Notes: generated by a model from the letters alone, not told the origin. Positions 38,428 to 50,057 are shown, numbered from the stretch's first letter. The stretch is DNA of 64,000 nucleotides from Methylobacter sp. (GCA_030679035.1 JAUXTH010000150.1:1-64000), one strand, 5' to 3'. Made by a program: numbers and translations.

Positions 38428-39828
38428 ATGAAACAAACCGGACGATTTACCATTAAAAAACGGGTTGCGGCGCTCATTGCTGTGGCTGTGGTATCAACTT
38501 TATCTTTTGCCTCCAGTGCCTACGCAGCTGAAAAACTGGAAAAAGACAGCCTCAAGCTCGGTTTCATCAAACTGACCGATATGGCGCCTTTGGCGGTTGC
38601 TTTGGAAAAAGGCTATTTCGAAGACGAAGGTCTTTCCGTGCAGCTGGAAGCGCAAGCCAACTGGAAGGTCTTGTTGGATCGCGTCGTTAGCGGCGAACTG
38701 GACGGCGCGCACATGCTGGCAACCCTGCCTTTTGGTGCGGCCATCGGCTACGGCACCAAGGCCGATATTATCAGCGCCTTTACCTTAACCTTAAACGGCG
38801 ATGCGATTACCGTATCCAACGATGTCTGGAAGCAGATGAAGCCGCAGATTCCTATGAAAGACGGCAAGCCGGTGCATCCGATCAAAGCCGATACCTTAAA
38901 ACCGGTGCTGGAAAAATACAAAGCCGCGGGCAAACCGTTCAACATGGCGATGACCTTCCCGGTCGGCACCCACAACATGAAACTGCGTTACTGGCTGGCG
39001 GCCGGAGGCATCAAGCCCGGATTCTACGCGCCGCCTGAAGACACTTCCGGCCAAATCGACGCCGAAGCGATGCTGTCGGTCACGCCGCCCCCGCAAATGC
39101 CTGCAACGATGGACTCGGGCACGATCGTCGGCTACTGCGTCGGCGAACCGTGGAATCAGCAGGCGGTATTCAAAGGCATCGGCGTGCCGGTCATCAGCGA
39201 TTACGAGCTGATGAAAAACAGCGCTGAAAAAATCTTCGGCGTGAACAAGGAGTGGGCCGACAAGAATCCCAATACCCACAAGGCGGTCATCAAGGCGTTG
39301 ATTCGCGCCTCGATGTGGCTGGATGCGGAAAATAACAAGAACCGCAACGAAGGCGTGGAAATGCTGTCGCAAAAACAATATGTCGGTGCCGATTACGAGG
39401 TGCTCGCCAACAGCATGAACGGCACGTTCGAATATGAAAAAGGCGACAAGCGCGATCTGCCCGATTTCAACGTGTTTTTCCGCCATAACGGTTCTTACCC
39501 TTATTACAGCGATGCGGTCTGGAGCCTGACCCAAATGCGCCGCTGGGGGCAAATCAACGAATACAAACCTGATTCTTGGTACCTGGAAACCGCTAAAAAA
39601 GTGTATCGGCCCGATATTTACATGGCGGCGGCCAAGACATTGATTGCCGAAGGCAAGGCGAAAGCCGGCGATTTTCCGGCCGACAATGAAACCGGCATCA
39701 AGCCGCCCAGCGCTGACTTTATTGACGGTGTCAGTTTCGACGCCACCAAGCCCAATGATTATCTGAGTAAGTTTGCTATCGGCCTTAAGGGCAAGCAAAA
39801 AGTGGTCGGCGGGAAGGTGGTCGAATAA
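38428..39828 (+). CDS. nrtA: Nitrate ABC transporter substrate-binding protein (CmpA/NrtA family)
   Basis: [56 protein letters not shown]. Confidence 0.93.
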   Translation: MKQTGRFTIKKRVAALIAVAVVSTLSFASSAYAAEKLEKDSLKLGFIKLTDMAPLAVALEKGYFEDEGLSVQLEAQANWKVLLDRVVSGELDGAHMLATLPFGAAIGYGTKADIISAFTLTLNGDAITVSNDVWKQMKPQIPMKDGKPVHPIKADTLKPVLEKYKAAGKPFNMAMTFPVGTHNMKLRYWLAAGGIKPGFYAPPEDTSGQIDAEAMLSVTPPPQMPATMDSGTIVGYCVGEPWNQQAVFKGIGVPVISDYELMKNSAEKIFGVNKEWADKNPNTHKAVIKALIRASMWLDAENNKNRNEGVEMLSQKQYVGADYEVLANSMNGTFEYEKGDKRDLPDFNVFFRHNGSYPYYSDAVWSLTQMRRWGQINEYKPDSWYLETAKKVYRPDIYMAAAKTLIAEGKAKAGDFPADNETGIKPPSADFIDGVSFDATKPNDYLSKFAIGLKGKQKVVGGKVVE

Positions 39829-39830
39829 TT

Positions 39831-39901
39831 GTAGGGGCAATCCCTTGTGGTTGCCCCCTATACACCACGAATTTTGGGCAACCACAAGGGATTGCCCCTA
39901 C
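39831..39901. repeat. 71-bp palindromic element, copy 1 (26-bp perfect arms)
   Basis: GTAGGGGCAATCCCTTGTGGTTGCCC ... GGGCAACCACAAGGGATTGCCCCTAC. Confidence 0.95.
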
Positions 39902-39957
39902 GCGTGGGAACAATTGAATTAAACGTGTGAGTGCCTAGAAACAATGGACGTTGATTT

Positions 39958-39980
39958 GGTGCAAGGATGCACCTTTTTTT
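39958..39980 (+). terminator. Terminator/attenuator-like hairpin GGTGCA-AGGA-TGCACC-T7 upstream of nrtB
   Basis: 6-bp perfect stem, tetraloop and seven Ts. Confidence 0.68.
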
Positions 39981-40006
39981 ACCAACTGCTTTTAGAGGTA
40001 CCGACC

Positions 40007-41023
40007 ATGCATAACCGACTGATAAAATTTTTAAACATAACCGGCTTCACCTGGTTTGTTCCGCTGGTAAAAATAGCCGCCGGAGAAAATCCCTCGCTGC
40101 AAATCCGCCAACTTTGGCTGGTCATGGGCGTGCCGATACTCGCTTTTATGGTCTTCCTGGGGCTTTGGAGCTTTTCGGCATCCAAGGTCAACACCAGCCT
40201 GGGCGCAATTCCCGGCCCGGTCGCGGTGTGGCATGAAGCCGCCGGATTACTGGACGATCATTTCGCCGAACGAACCAAAGAAGCCGAGTATTACCAACGC
40301 CAGCAGGCCCGCAACGAGCAAAAACTTGCTGAAGATCCGGCCGCTGAAATCAAAGTCCGCCCTTATAACGGCCAAGCCACTTATCTGGACAAGATTTTCA
40401 CCAGTCTTTACACGGTGTTTGCAGGCTTTGTTATAGCCACCCTGATCGCCGTGCCGCTGGGCCTATTCTGCGGCATGAGTCCGGTTTTCAACACCGCAAT
40501 CAACCCACTGGTGCAGATTTTCAAACCGGTATCGCCATTGGCCTGGCTGCCTATCGTTACGTTGGTGGTCAGCGCGATGTACGCGGGCGGCAGTGATTCC
40601 TGGTTTGAAAAATCGTTCCTGACCTCCGCGATTACCGTCACGCTGTGCTCGCTTTGGCCGACCTTGATCAATACCGCAGTCGGCGTGTCATCGATAGACA
40701 AAGACCTGATCAATGTCGGCAAAGTGCTGCGCCTTGGCTGGAGTACCCAAATCAAGAAAATCATTTTGCCGTCCGCGCTGCCTTATATTTTCACCGGCAT
40801 GCGCTTGTCGCTCGGCGTGGGCTGGATGGTGCTGATCGCTGCGGAAATGCTGGCGCAAAATCCGGGGCTGGGCAAGTTCGTTTGGGATGAATTCCAGAAC
40901 GGCAGTTCCAACTCCTTAGGAAGAATCATGGTCGCGGTCTTTACCATCGGACTGATCGGCTTTGCGTTGGACCGCATCATGCAGTCCTTTCAAAACCTGT
41001 TCTCTTTCGGTAGAGCGCTTTAA
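40007..41023 (+). CDS. nrtB: Nitrate ABC transporter permease
   Basis: TM-rich; LRLGWSTQIKKIILPSALPYIFTGMRLSLGVGWMVLIAAEML; start set at MHNRLIKF. Confidence 0.92.
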   Translation: MHNRLIKFLNITGFTWFVPLVKIAAGENPSLQIRQLWLVMGVPILAFMVFLGLWSFSASKVNTSLGAIPGPVAVWHEAAGLLDDHFAERTKEAEYYQRQQARNEQKLAEDPAAEIKVRPYNGQATYLDKIFTSLYTVFAGFVIATLIAVPLGLFCGMSPVFNTAINPLVQIFKPVSPLAWLPIVTLVVSAMYAGGSDSWFEKSFLTSAITVTLCSLWPTLINTAVGVSSIDKDLINVGKVLRLGWSTQIKKIILPSALPYIFTGMRLSLGVGWMVLIAAEMLAQNPGLGKFVWDEFQNGSSNSLGRIMVAVFTIGLIGFALDRIMQSFQNLFSFGRAL

Positions 41024-41039
41024 TTATTTATTCACGCCC

Positions 41040-41108
41040 GTAGGGGCAATCCCTTGTGGTTGCCCTGATACACCACGAATTTTGGGCAACCACAAGGGAT
41101 TGCCCCTA
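41040..41108. repeat. 69-bp palindromic element, copy 2
   Basis: Same arms as 39831-39901, loop differs slightly. Confidence 0.95.
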
Positions 41109-41138
41109 CCGAATAATTATGTTTAACCAGGAGCCGAG

Positions 41139-43004
41139 ATGTCCGTCGTGAACCTTAACATTGTGAACCCTTCGACAAGCTCAGGACAGGTCAAGCGCCC
41201 CCTGAACGTGCCGCCTGCGCCATCGAATGACGCCCATCAACCCTTATTGGAATTAAAGGCTGTATGCAAAAGCTATGGCGCGACATCCATCCTCCACAAC
41301 ATCAACCTGAGCATTAAAGAAGGCGAATTTGTTGCCATTGTCGGTTTTTCCGGCAGCGGCAAAACCACGTTGATTTCAACCATTGCCGGGTTGATTCAGG
41401 CCGACAGCGGCGAGGTGCTGAAACAAGGGCAGCCGATTACCGATCCGGGGCCGGATCGCGGTGTGGTATTCCAGAACTATTCTTTGATGCCGTGGCTGAC
41501 GGTGTTTGAAAATGTCGCGCTGGCGGTAGACCAGATTTTTAAGCATTGGCCTGCCGAGCAACGTCGCGCGCATACCGAAAAATACGTCAGGATGGTTAAC
41601 CTCGGCGCGGCGATGGACAAAAAGCCCGCCGAACTGTCCGGCGGCATGCGGCAACGGGTCAATGTCGCCCGCGCCTTGGCCGCCAGCCCCGATATTTTGC
41701 TGCTCGACGAACCGCTCAGCGCGCTGGATGCGTTGACGCGCGGCAACTTGCAGGATGAGATCTTGCAAATCTGGGCGCAGGAGAAAAAAACCGTCATCCT
41801 GATCACCAACGATGTCGATGAGGCCATCTACATGGCGGATCGGGTTATCCCGCTTAATCCCGGTCCCGATGCGACTTTCGGCCCTGATTTTTATATCAAT
41901 ATCGAGCGTCCCAGAGACCGAACCGCATTAAACCATAATGCCGAGTTTAAACGGTTACGGGCCGAAATAACCCGTTATTTAATGGACATCGGCATTGAAA
42001 AAAACTTGGGTTCGACTGTTGATCAAATCGTCCTGCCCGATGTTAAACCCAATACCAGCAGCGACTGGAATCGCAACCAGCCGACCTTCGCCGCGCCTGC
42101 TCCCGGCAGGCTTGCGGCATACACACCATCCCTGGCGATCGCCGCGTCCGTTCCCGACGGACCTGCGGCATACACGCCATCCCTGGCGATAAAACCGGCA
42201 CCGGACGATTTGGAGCGCCCCCGTTACCTGGAGTTTTCGCAGCTGTCCAAAATCTACCCGACACCCGACGGCAACAGCTCGGTCAAGGTCGTGGACGGCT
42301 TCGACCTGAAAATGAAAAAAGGCGAATTCATCTCGATCATCGGCCATTCCGGCTGCGGCAAATCCACTGTGTTATCGATGACCGCAGGATTAAACAGCGT
42401 TTCTGAAGGCGTTATTATTTTGGATAACAAGGAAATTGACGGAGCGGGACCCGATCGCGGCGTGGTGTTTCAGGCGCCCAGTCTGTTTCCCTGGCTGACC
42501 GCATTTGAAAACGTGATGTTGGGCGTTGATAAGGTCTATCCGCATGCCGCCAAATCGGAACGCGACGACATCGTCGAATATTACCTGACCCGCGTCGGCT
42601 TGGGTGATTCGCTACGCAAAAAAGCCGGTGACATGTCCAACGGCATGCGGCAAAGGGTCGGCATCGCCCGCGCCTTTGCCTTATCGCCCAAACTGCTGTT
42701 GCTGGATGAACCTTTCGGCATGTTGGATTCTTTGACCCGTTGGGAATTGCAGGAAGTGTTGATGGAAGTCTGGGAAAGAACTCATGTGACGGCGATTGTG
42801 GTCACCCATGATGTCGATGAGGCGATCTTGCTGGCGGATAGGGTAGTGATGATGACCAACGGCCCACACGCCAAAATCGGCAAAATCGAAACCATCGATT
42901 TGCCCAGGCCGCGCAGCCGCAAAGCCCTGCTGGAGCATCCCGATTACTACAAATATCGGGAGAGCATCTTGAGCTTTCTGACCGAGTGCGACCATACCCA
43001 TTAA
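41139..43004 (+). CDS. Nitrate ABC transporter ATPase with two fused ATP-binding domains (NrtC/NrtD-like)
   Basis: Two Walker A ([18 protein letters not shown]), two signature ([16 protein letters not shown]) and two Walker B motifs. Confidence 0.93.
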   Translation: MSVVNLNIVNPSTSSGQVKRPLNVPPAPSNDAHQPLLELKAVCKSYGATSILHNINLSIKEGEFVAIVGFSGSGKTTLISTIAGLIQADSGEVLKQGQPITDPGPDRGVVFQNYSLMPWLTVFENVALAVDQIFKHWPAEQRRAHTEKYVRMVNLGAAMDKKPAELSGGMRQRVNVARALAASPDILLLDEPLSALDALTRGNLQDEILQIWAQEKKTVILITNDVDEAIYMADRVIPLNPGPDATFGPDFYINIERPRDRTALNHNAEFKRLRAEITRYLMDIGIEKNLGSTVDQIVLPDVKPNTSSDWNRNQPTFAAPAPGRLAAYTPSLAIAASVPDGPAAYTPSLAIKPAPDDLERPRYLEFSQLSKIYPTPDGNSSVKVVDGFDLKMKKGEFISIIGHSGCGKSTVLSMTAGLNSVSEGVIILDNKEIDGAGPDRGVVFQAPSLFPWLTAFENVMLGVDKVYPHAAKSERDDIVEYYLTRVGLGDSLRKKAGDMSNGMRQRVGIARAFALSPKLLLLDEPFGMLDSLTRWELQEVLMEVWERTHVTAIVVTHDVDEAILLADRVVMMTNGPHAKIGKIETIDLPRPRSRKALLEHPDYYKYRESILSFLTECDHTH

Positions 43005-43260
43005 CAATAAATACAATGGAACGCTGATGACGCAGATGATTATGATTGGATAAGATTTTTCGCATCTATTCAGCGCTAAGCACAACATCTCTCTCCATCA
43101 GGAGAGGAAGCAAGCTCTCAGCAACTTTCGGGTTTTCCGGTCCGCTGAATAGTTACGGTTTTTCTTGAATTATCCTGCGTTAATCATATTTATCTGCGTC
43201 ATCTGCGTTCTATTTTTTCTACTGGGTATTAACCCATTTTAACCATAAACAGGAGGCTTT

Positions 43261-44520
43261 ATGCCACTGAACAAAACCAAACTTTCTGTATCGTTGCTGG
43301 CGCTTTCTGTCGTAAGCGGCTCTTCGATAGCCGACATAACGCAGAACGTTGAAGATGCGCTTAACTTCTATCATTACGGCAAAAATGGCGCGGTCAAGGT
43401 CGACCTGAATTACCGTTACGAAAACGTCGATCAGGACCTGGGTGCACCAAGAACCGCCAATGCCAACACCGCCCGCTTACGGGCAGGTTTGCTGTCTCCC
43501 GTATTCCACGGCCTGCAAGGCTATGCTGAATACGAAGGCAATCTTGCGATGCAAGAGGATTTCAACAGTACGCGCAACAACAATACCGCTTACTCGACGG
43601 TTGCAGACCCTCAACAAAGCGAATTGAATCAACTATGGCTCAGCTATGCCGGCATCCCCGATACGGTCATTAAAGGCGGTCGGCAACGTATCAAGTTGGA
43701 TGACGACCGCTTCATTGGCAACGTCGGCTGGAGGCAAATGGAAACGACCTTCGATTCGGTGCTGGTTACCCACAACAATCAACAGATTTTCGGCCTGACC
43801 GTTAACGCAGGCTATATCGGCAATGTGCAAACATTTACCGCCACGACTGAAAACATCGAAGCCCCGATTTTGAACGTCAATTATAAAGTCGGCGATTACG
43901 GCAATCTGGTCGGTTACGCCTATTTGCTGGATTATACCGAGCGAGAGAATTACGAGAAATCCAGTCAAACTTATGGTTTGCGCATGAGTAATTTTCAAAA
44001 ACCGGGGGACACTTTTAAGCTCAGCGATAACTACGGTTTGGTTTATACCGCTGAATGGGATCGTCAGATTGATTACGGACACGGCCTGACCAAGTATGAA
44101 GCCGACCGCATCAATCTGATGGGCGGTTTTACCGCCTATAACTTTACCTTCCAAGGAGCAATGGAACAACTTGATGGTAAAGGGCTTAATAAAACCTTTG
44201 ATACGCCGCTGGGCACTAACCACGCATTCCAGGGCTGGGCGGACTTATTCCTGACTACTCCCGCCAACGGTATCCGTGATGTATTCGGCACAGCAATAAC
44301 CACGCTGGATCGTGGCAGTATTGTATTAACCGGGGTTTACCATGATTTTAGCGATGACACCGGCCGCTTTCATTACGGCAAGGAATATGATTTTTCGGCG
44401 TTGAAGAAATTCGGTAAGCATTATTCGGTGTTAGCCAAATACGCTTATTACGATGCGGATAGCTTTGGAGGAACAACCGATACCCAGAAAATCTGGGTGC
44501 AGGGGAATATAAGTTTCTAA
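43261..44520 (+). CDS. Outer-membrane beta-barrel porin-like protein
   Basis: Signal peptide, alternating aromatic/polar segments, C-terminal WVQGNISF. Confidence 0.78.
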   Translation: MPLNKTKLSVSLLALSVVSGSSIADITQNVEDALNFYHYGKNGAVKVDLNYRYENVDQDLGAPRTANANTARLRAGLLSPVFHGLQGYAEYEGNLAMQEDFNSTRNNNTAYSTVADPQQSELNQLWLSYAGIPDTVIKGGRQRIKLDDDRFIGNVGWRQMETTFDSVLVTHNNQQIFGLTVNAGYIGNVQTFTATTENIEAPILNVNYKVGDYGNLVGYAYLLDYTERENYEKSSQTYGLRMSNFQKPGDTFKLSDNYGLVYTAEWDRQIDYGHGLTKYEADRINLMGGFTAYNFTFQGAMEQLDGKGLNKTFDTPLGTNHAFQGWADLFLTTPANGIRDVFGTAITTLDRGSIVLTGVYHDFSDDTGRFHYGKEYDFSALKKFGKHYSVLAKYAYYDADSFGGTTDTQKIWVQGNISF

Positions 44521-44539
44521 GGCTTATTGCCAATAAACA

Positions 44540-44579
44540 AAAAAGGCGGTTCCCAGATTACTGAGAAGCCGCCTTTTTT
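44540..44579. terminator. Bidirectional terminator between convergent genes
   Basis: AAAAGGCGG...CCGCCTTTTTT. Confidence 0.82.
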
Positions 44580-44604
44580 AGCCGAATGAGACTAATGCCT
44601 AAAT

Positions 44605-45900
44605 CTATAGATCGAGATACCCGGTCTCTTCATGCAGCACGGTATCCAGACCCTGTACTTCTTCATCGGAAGTTACTCTCAGTCCTATCAGTTTGTCCAA
44701 ACATTTCAAAATCAGGAAACTGAACAGTGCGCTCCAGGCAGCAGTCACGACAATCGCCAAGGCCTGAACGCCGACCTGATCCATGATTGAAACGCCCTCG
44801 GCCAAACCGAGGCCGCCCAGGCTGCCGGCCGCGAAAATACCGGTCATTAATGAGCCGGTCACGCCGCCTACGCCATGAACGGAAAATACGTCCAGGGAAT
44901 CGTCGATTTTCAGGCTGCGTTTGACGTATTGGGTCGCGTAAAAACAGACGAAACCAGCGGTAATGCCGATCACCAGCGCGCCGAAGGGGCCGACAAAGCC
45001 GGAAGCAGGGGTGATGGTGCCCAAGCCTGCAACCATGCCGGTCACAATACCCAGTACGCTGGGTTTGCTAAAGCGCTTCCATTCTATGAACATCCAGGTT
45101 AAAGCGCCGGAAGCTGCACCGATATGGGTCACCAGCATCGCCATGCCTGCGCGTCCATCCGCGGTCAACGCGCTGCCGGCATTAAACCCGAACCAGCCGA
45201 CCCACAGCATGCCTGCGCCGGTCACCACCATGGTCATGTTATGCGGTGGCATGGCCGTGTTGGGGAAGCCTTTTCTTTTGCCCAATACCAACGCGGACAC
45301 CAAAGCCGCGACACCGGCATTAACATGGATGACGATACCGCCGGCAAAATCCATTGCGCCCATGTCAGCCAGCCAGCCGCCGCCCCATATCCAGTGACAG
45401 ACAGGCAGATAAACAATGACCAGCCATAAGCCGCTAAACCACAGCATCGCCGAAAATTTCATCCGCTCGGCAAAAGCGCCTACGATCAGCGCCGGGGTGA
45501 TAATCGCAAAAGTCATCTGGAACATGAAGAAAACGGATTCAGGAATGTCGCCTTTCAATGACGCCACGCCTATGCCCGGCAGGAATACCTTAGAAGCGCC
45601 GCCGATCAGCTTTTGCAGTTCTCCTCCGTCGGCGAAGATGAAACTGTAAACCCCGGCCAGCCAAAGTATCGAAACCATGCAGGTAATCGCAAAGCACTGC
45701 ATTAACACTGACAGCACGTTCTTGCTTCTGACCAACCCGGCATAAAACAGCGACAAACCCGGAATGGTCATGAACAAGACCAGGGCGGTCGATGTCAAAA
45801 CCCAGGCGGTATTGGCTTGGTTTAATTGATCCGCAACAGCAAGATCGGGTAACAGCAGGAGGCCTAAAAACAGCCTTCTATTTATTATTTTTAACAACAT
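44605..45900 (-). CDS. amtB: Ammonium transporter (second copy)
   Basis: PGLSLFYAGLVRSKNVLSVLMQ, DFAGGIVIHVNAGVAALV, DVFSVHGVGGVTGSL. Confidence 0.95.
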   Translation of the reverse strand: MLLKIINRRLFLGLLLLPDLAVADQLNQANTAWVLTSTALVLFMTIPGLSLFYAGLVRSKNVLSVLMQCFAITCMVSILWLAGVYSFIFADGGELQKLIGGASKVFLPGIGVASLKGDIPESVFFMFQMTFAIITPALIVGAFAERMKFSAMLWFSGLWLVIVYLPVCHWIWGGGWLADMGAMDFAGGIVIHVNAGVAALVSALVLGKRKGFPNTAMPPHNMTMVVTGAGMLWVGWFGFNAGSALTADGRAGMAMLVTHIGAASGALTWMFIEWKRFSKPSVLGIVTGMVAGLGTITPASGFVGPFGALVIGITAGFVCFYATQYVKRSLKIDDSLDVFSVHGVGGVTGSLMTGIFAAGSLGGLGLAEGVSIMDQVGVQALAIVVTAAWSALFSFLILKCLDKLIGLRVTSDEEVQGLDTVLHEETGYLDL

Positions 45901-45917
45901 TTTTTTCCCTTGCGCCT

Positions 45918-46268
<351 letters not shown>

Positions 46269-46364
46269 TTAGATAGCAAAAAGTGTGGGTAACATCGGCT
46301 GCAATCATAGTGAATTATCAAGCAACATACAATTAATAGACCGGATTAAAAAACCTAAATAACG

Positions 46365-46400
46365 CAAAAACGGGCGCACAATGAATGTGCGCCCGTTTTT
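46365..46400. terminator. Terminator AACGGGCGCACA-TGTGCGCCCGTTTTT
   Basis: Perfect GC-rich stem followed by Ts, next to the amtB end. Confidence 0.85.
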
Positions 46401-46427
46401 GCGGAAAACTTTATCTTCGAGGTTAAA

Positions 46428-47825
46428 TCAACTGTGATAAGCCGTTTCCCCATGTTCGGAAACATCAAGACCTATACGTTCAATCTCCTCGCTAACCCTC
46501 AGTCCGATCGTCATATCCACGATCTTGTAAGCTATAAAAGATACCGCGCCGGACCAGACGATACAGATCCCCACGCCCCAGGCTTGACTTGTGATTTGCC
46601 CGATCATGCTGTATTCGGCCACGCCGCCCGCTACATAATCCCAGACGCCGGTGCCGCCCAGCGACGGGCTGGCGACGATGCCTGTACCCAATGCACCGAG
46701 AACTCCGCCTACGCCGTGGACGCCGAAAGCATCCAAAGAATCGTCATAACCTAAAGCCGTTTTCAGCATAGTCACCGACCAGAAACAAACCGCACCGGCA
46801 GCGAGCCCTAAGAAAATAGCGCCCATAGGACCTGACCAGCCGCAGGCAGGCGTAATCGCAACAAGGCCTGCAATCGCGCCGGAAGCGCCGCCCAACATGC
46901 TGGGCTTGCCGCGCAACAGCCATTCCGCGCCTATCCAGGCAAGAGTCGCCGCCGCGCTGGCCAATAAGGTATTTACAAAGACCAAAGCGGCAAGGCCGTT
47001 GGCTTCCAGGTTGGAGCCGACGTTAAAACCGAACCAGCCTACCCATAACAGGGAAGCGCCGATCATGGTCATGGTGACGCTATGCGGCGCAAGCGATTCC
47101 TTTCTGTATCCGATACGCTTGCCTATCATCAAGCAACCCACTAAGCCTGCGATACCGGCATTGATATGTACGACCGTGCCACCGGCAAAATCCAGCGCAC
47201 CTTTTTGGAACAAGAATCCCGCCGTAGCGCCGGCCGCTTCAGCAGCCGATGCATCGGTATAGGCGTCGGGACCTGCCCAATACCAGACCATGTGTGCCAT
47301 CGGCAGGTAGGAGAACGTAAACCAGATGAACATGAACAACAATACCGCTGAAAACTTAACCCGCTCGGCGAAGGCGCCGATAATCAGCGCCGGCGTAATG
47401 GCGGAGAAAGTAAGCTGGAATGCAACGTAGATATACTCAGGGACGTAAACACCCTTACTGAAAGTGGCTGCAAGCGATTCCGGCGTGATTCCTTTAAGGA
47501 ACAGTTTGCTGAAACCGCCGAAGAACGCATTACCCTCGGTAAACGCGATGCTGTAGCCGTAAATCGCCCACAAGATGGCCATCATCGAAAAAATCACGAA
47601 TACCTGCATCAACACGGACAGCATATTCTTGGCGCGCACCATGCCGCCGTAAAACAGCGCCAATCCGGGTATGACCATCAGGATGACCAGCACTGTCGCG
47701 ACAATCATCCAAGCGGTATCGCCTTTGTCGGCTGTCGGTGGTACAGCCGCCGCAGTTTCCGCGAATGAAAGTCCTGAAAAACCCAGCAAAGCAAGCAGGG
47801 CGAAGGTAGTTAAAAGTTGTTTCAT
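46428..47825 (-). CDS. amtB: Ammonium transporter (first copy)
   Basis: PGLALFYGGMVRAKNMLSVLMQ, DFAGGTVVHINAGIAGLVG; start set at MKQLLTTF after a signal-like region. Confidence 0.95.
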   Translation of the reverse strand: MKQLLTTFALLALLGFSGLSFAETAAAVPPTADKGDTAWMIVATVLVILMVIPGLALFYGGMVRAKNMLSVLMQVFVIFSMMAILWAIYGYSIAFTEGNAFFGGFSKLFLKGITPESLAATFSKGVYVPEYIYVAFQLTFSAITPALIIGAFAERVKFSAVLLFMFIWFTFSYLPMAHMVWYWAGPDAYTDASAAEAAGATAGFLFQKGALDFAGGTVVHINAGIAGLVGCLMIGKRIGYRKESLAPHSVTMTMIGASLLWVGWFGFNVGSNLEANGLAALVFVNTLLASAAATLAWIGAEWLLRGKPSMLGGASGAIAGLVAITPACGWSGPMGAIFLGLAAGAVCFWSVTMLKTALGYDDSLDAFGVHGVGGVLGALGTGIVASPSLGGTGVWDYVAGGVAEYSMIGQITSQAWGVGICIVWSGAVSFIAYKIVDMTIGLRVSEEIERIGLDVSEHGETAYHS

Positions 47826-47838
47826 AGTTCCCCCTAGA

Positions 47839-48192
<354 letters not shown>

Positions 48193-48197
48193 TTAAA

Positions 48198-48542
48198 TTA
48201 ATGACTCAATGTTCTGTGCATCGTGGCCATACTTAGATTCGCCTCGGCGGCTTTTTCATAAGCATTAATCAGCGCCTCGCAATGTGCTTTAAAGTCTTGC
48301 GCCTGTCTGCCGTATAAATAGCTTTTGGCTTGATACTGGGTGAGAAGTTTCTTGTGTTCATCAACCTTGGCCTGCATTTCTGCCGCCGCCCCTTCGTAGT
48401 GCTCAGCCAATGCTTCATGATCGGCCTTGGAATTTGCGTTTTGTACAGCCTCGCTCATATCCATAGGATGAGGATTGGTGCCTTCGCAGCCATTCAGCGA
48501 GGCCAGTGTCAGGATCAAGGTGATAAGTAATTTAATTTTCAT
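48198..48542 (-). CDS. Small putative lipoprotein
   Basis: Signal peptide with LNGC lipobox; between porin and glnK. Confidence 0.72.
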   Translation of the reverse strand: MKIKLLITLILTLASLNGCEGTNPHPMDMSEAVQNANSKADHEALAEHYEGAAAEMQAKVDEHKKLLTQYQAKSYLYGRQAQDFKAHCEALINAYEKAAEANLSMATMHRTLSH

Positions 48543-48603
48543 AGGTTTTCTCTACCGTTTTTGTTGGTTCGGAATCAAAAGTGCAATTCTGGATATTTTG
48601 ATT

Positions 48604-49986
48604 TTAAAAGTTAACGTTGAAATCGCTAGAGAACAGGAATTGACTATCCCTGTTGTTATTACCGAAAGGTAGATACCGATTGCTGCCGTTTGCTTGTACT
48701 CCATCCGCCCAGTCATAACGAACATTCGGGCGAATATTCAGCCATTTCACCGGCTTCCAGTTCACACCCGCCGTGATTCCGTAATAGCTGGCGCCGCTGC
48801 CAAAATTACTGCCGCTATAGTTGCTATTCAGGCCGCCACTGGCGTAACTGTCCAGTCCATTACTGGAAGCTGCTGATACTCTCATCGGAGACCAGACCCT
48901 GAAACCGTTTTGATCGCGGAACCATTCGGTACGAATACCGGCGGTCAGGTTATCCTTGATGTCATAGGTTAAATGCATGTTGAGGCCATACCATTCGGTA
49001 TCTGTAGAAGCGTTATTTATTAAAACGCCATTTGCGTAGCCATGATCATGCTGTAGCATCAGATGGGTTTTATCGGTGATATTATGTTTGAGCACGATGC
49101 TGTACAGGCCCCATTTTTTACTGCTCTGTTCAGAAGTAGATCCAAAGGTGCCACTGATATTGGCTGAAGTATTCTTATCATCGCTGGTCCAGGTGGTACC
49201 GGCCAAGCCGCCCCAGTTGCCTAATTGTTTGTTGAAGCCGCCATCCCAACCGCCGGTCGCACTGCCGGTGGTCGCGCCGCCCATAACCGCCCAGTTCTTA
49301 TCGACGGTATAGTTACCCATCACGCCGGTATGGGTGAACGGTTCGCCATATTGCATGGTGTAAGCGTGGGTATAGAAAAAGTTATCCGGTGCAGGAACGG
49401 TCTCGTAACCAATCGGCGTATAAAAGTGACCAGCCTTGATATTCAAACCATTGCCGATAGGCGCATAAGCCTCTGCATAAGCCTGTGGTAGTGCAATGTC
49501 GTAAAAACGGTTGCTCTCGCTGCCAAGTAAATTAAGATCCCAATTGCCTCGATCTTTGGCAAGTCCGCTATTCACATCGAGTGCGGGGACGCCGTAAGCC
49601 TGGGTAAAAATAGAATCAGTACCGAACATCGCATCAACACGTCCGCCGAAGTCCCATGCATCGCCTTCTGCGGCCACCGCGCGTTGCGCGAATATGTTTA
49701 ATTGATTCAACTGGAATTCGCCGGAACGATCAGCGAAAGTAACCGGGCCGTTGAAGTTGTTATCCGGACTTGCCGCGTTGTAGGTGATTCCCGCGTTGGC
49801 CCAGCCGCCAATTTTCAAGCCAAGATCTTTCATGAACTTGCTTTCGTTGGGGTCTCCTACCGTTTCGAGCAAAGTGCTGGCTTCGGTCAAGCTTTTCGCC
49901 TGCGCTACACCAAAAACAGAAACCAGCGCTATGCCAAAAACTAAGGGCTTTAGCTTGAAACGATTATTGTTTATATGGTTTTTCAT
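48604..49986 (-). CDS. Outer-membrane porin (OmpL-like beta-barrel)
   Basis: LGLKIGGWANAGITYN, ALPQAYAEAYAPIGNGLNIKAGHFYTPIGYE, C-terminal FSSDFNVNF. Confidence 0.82.
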   Translation of the reverse strand: MKNHINNNRFKLKPLVFGIALVSVFGVAQAKSLTEASTLLETVGDPNESKFMKDLGLKIGGWANAGITYNAASPDNNFNGPVTFADRSGEFQLNQLNIFAQRAVAAEGDAWDFGGRVDAMFGTDSIFTQAYGVPALDVNSGLAKDRGNWDLNLLGSESNRFYDIALPQAYAEAYAPIGNGLNIKAGHFYTPIGYETVPAPDNFFYTHAYTMQYGEPFTHTGVMGNYTVDKNWAVMGGATTGSATGGWDGGFNKQLGNWGGLAGTTWTSDDKNTSANISGTFGSTSEQSSKKWGLYSIVLKHNITDKTHLMLQHDHGYANGVLINNASTDTEWYGLNMHLTYDIKDNLTAGIRTEWFRDQNGFRVWSPMRVSAASSNGLDSYASGGLNSNYSGSNFGSGASYYGITAGVNWKPVKWLNIRPNVRYDWADGVQANGSNRYLPFGNNNRDSQFLFSSDFNVNF

Positions 49987-50041
49987 GATTAAAGATCCTT
50001 AACTTAAATTGAACTTAAGACAAAATGCCTAAACAAACCAA

Positions 50042-50057
50042 AGCAAGTAAAATGCCA
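50042..50057 (-). promoter_or_regulatory. sigma54 -24/-12 element upstream of the porin (TGGCATTTTACTTGCT)
   Basis: Matches TGGCAY-N5-TTGCW on the minus strand, 56 bp upstream of the start codon. Confidence 0.82.

Noticed and set aside
38896-39885. 329-aa minus-strand ORF
   Set aside because: Antisense to nrtA; composition reflects codon bias of the real gene and shows no family motif
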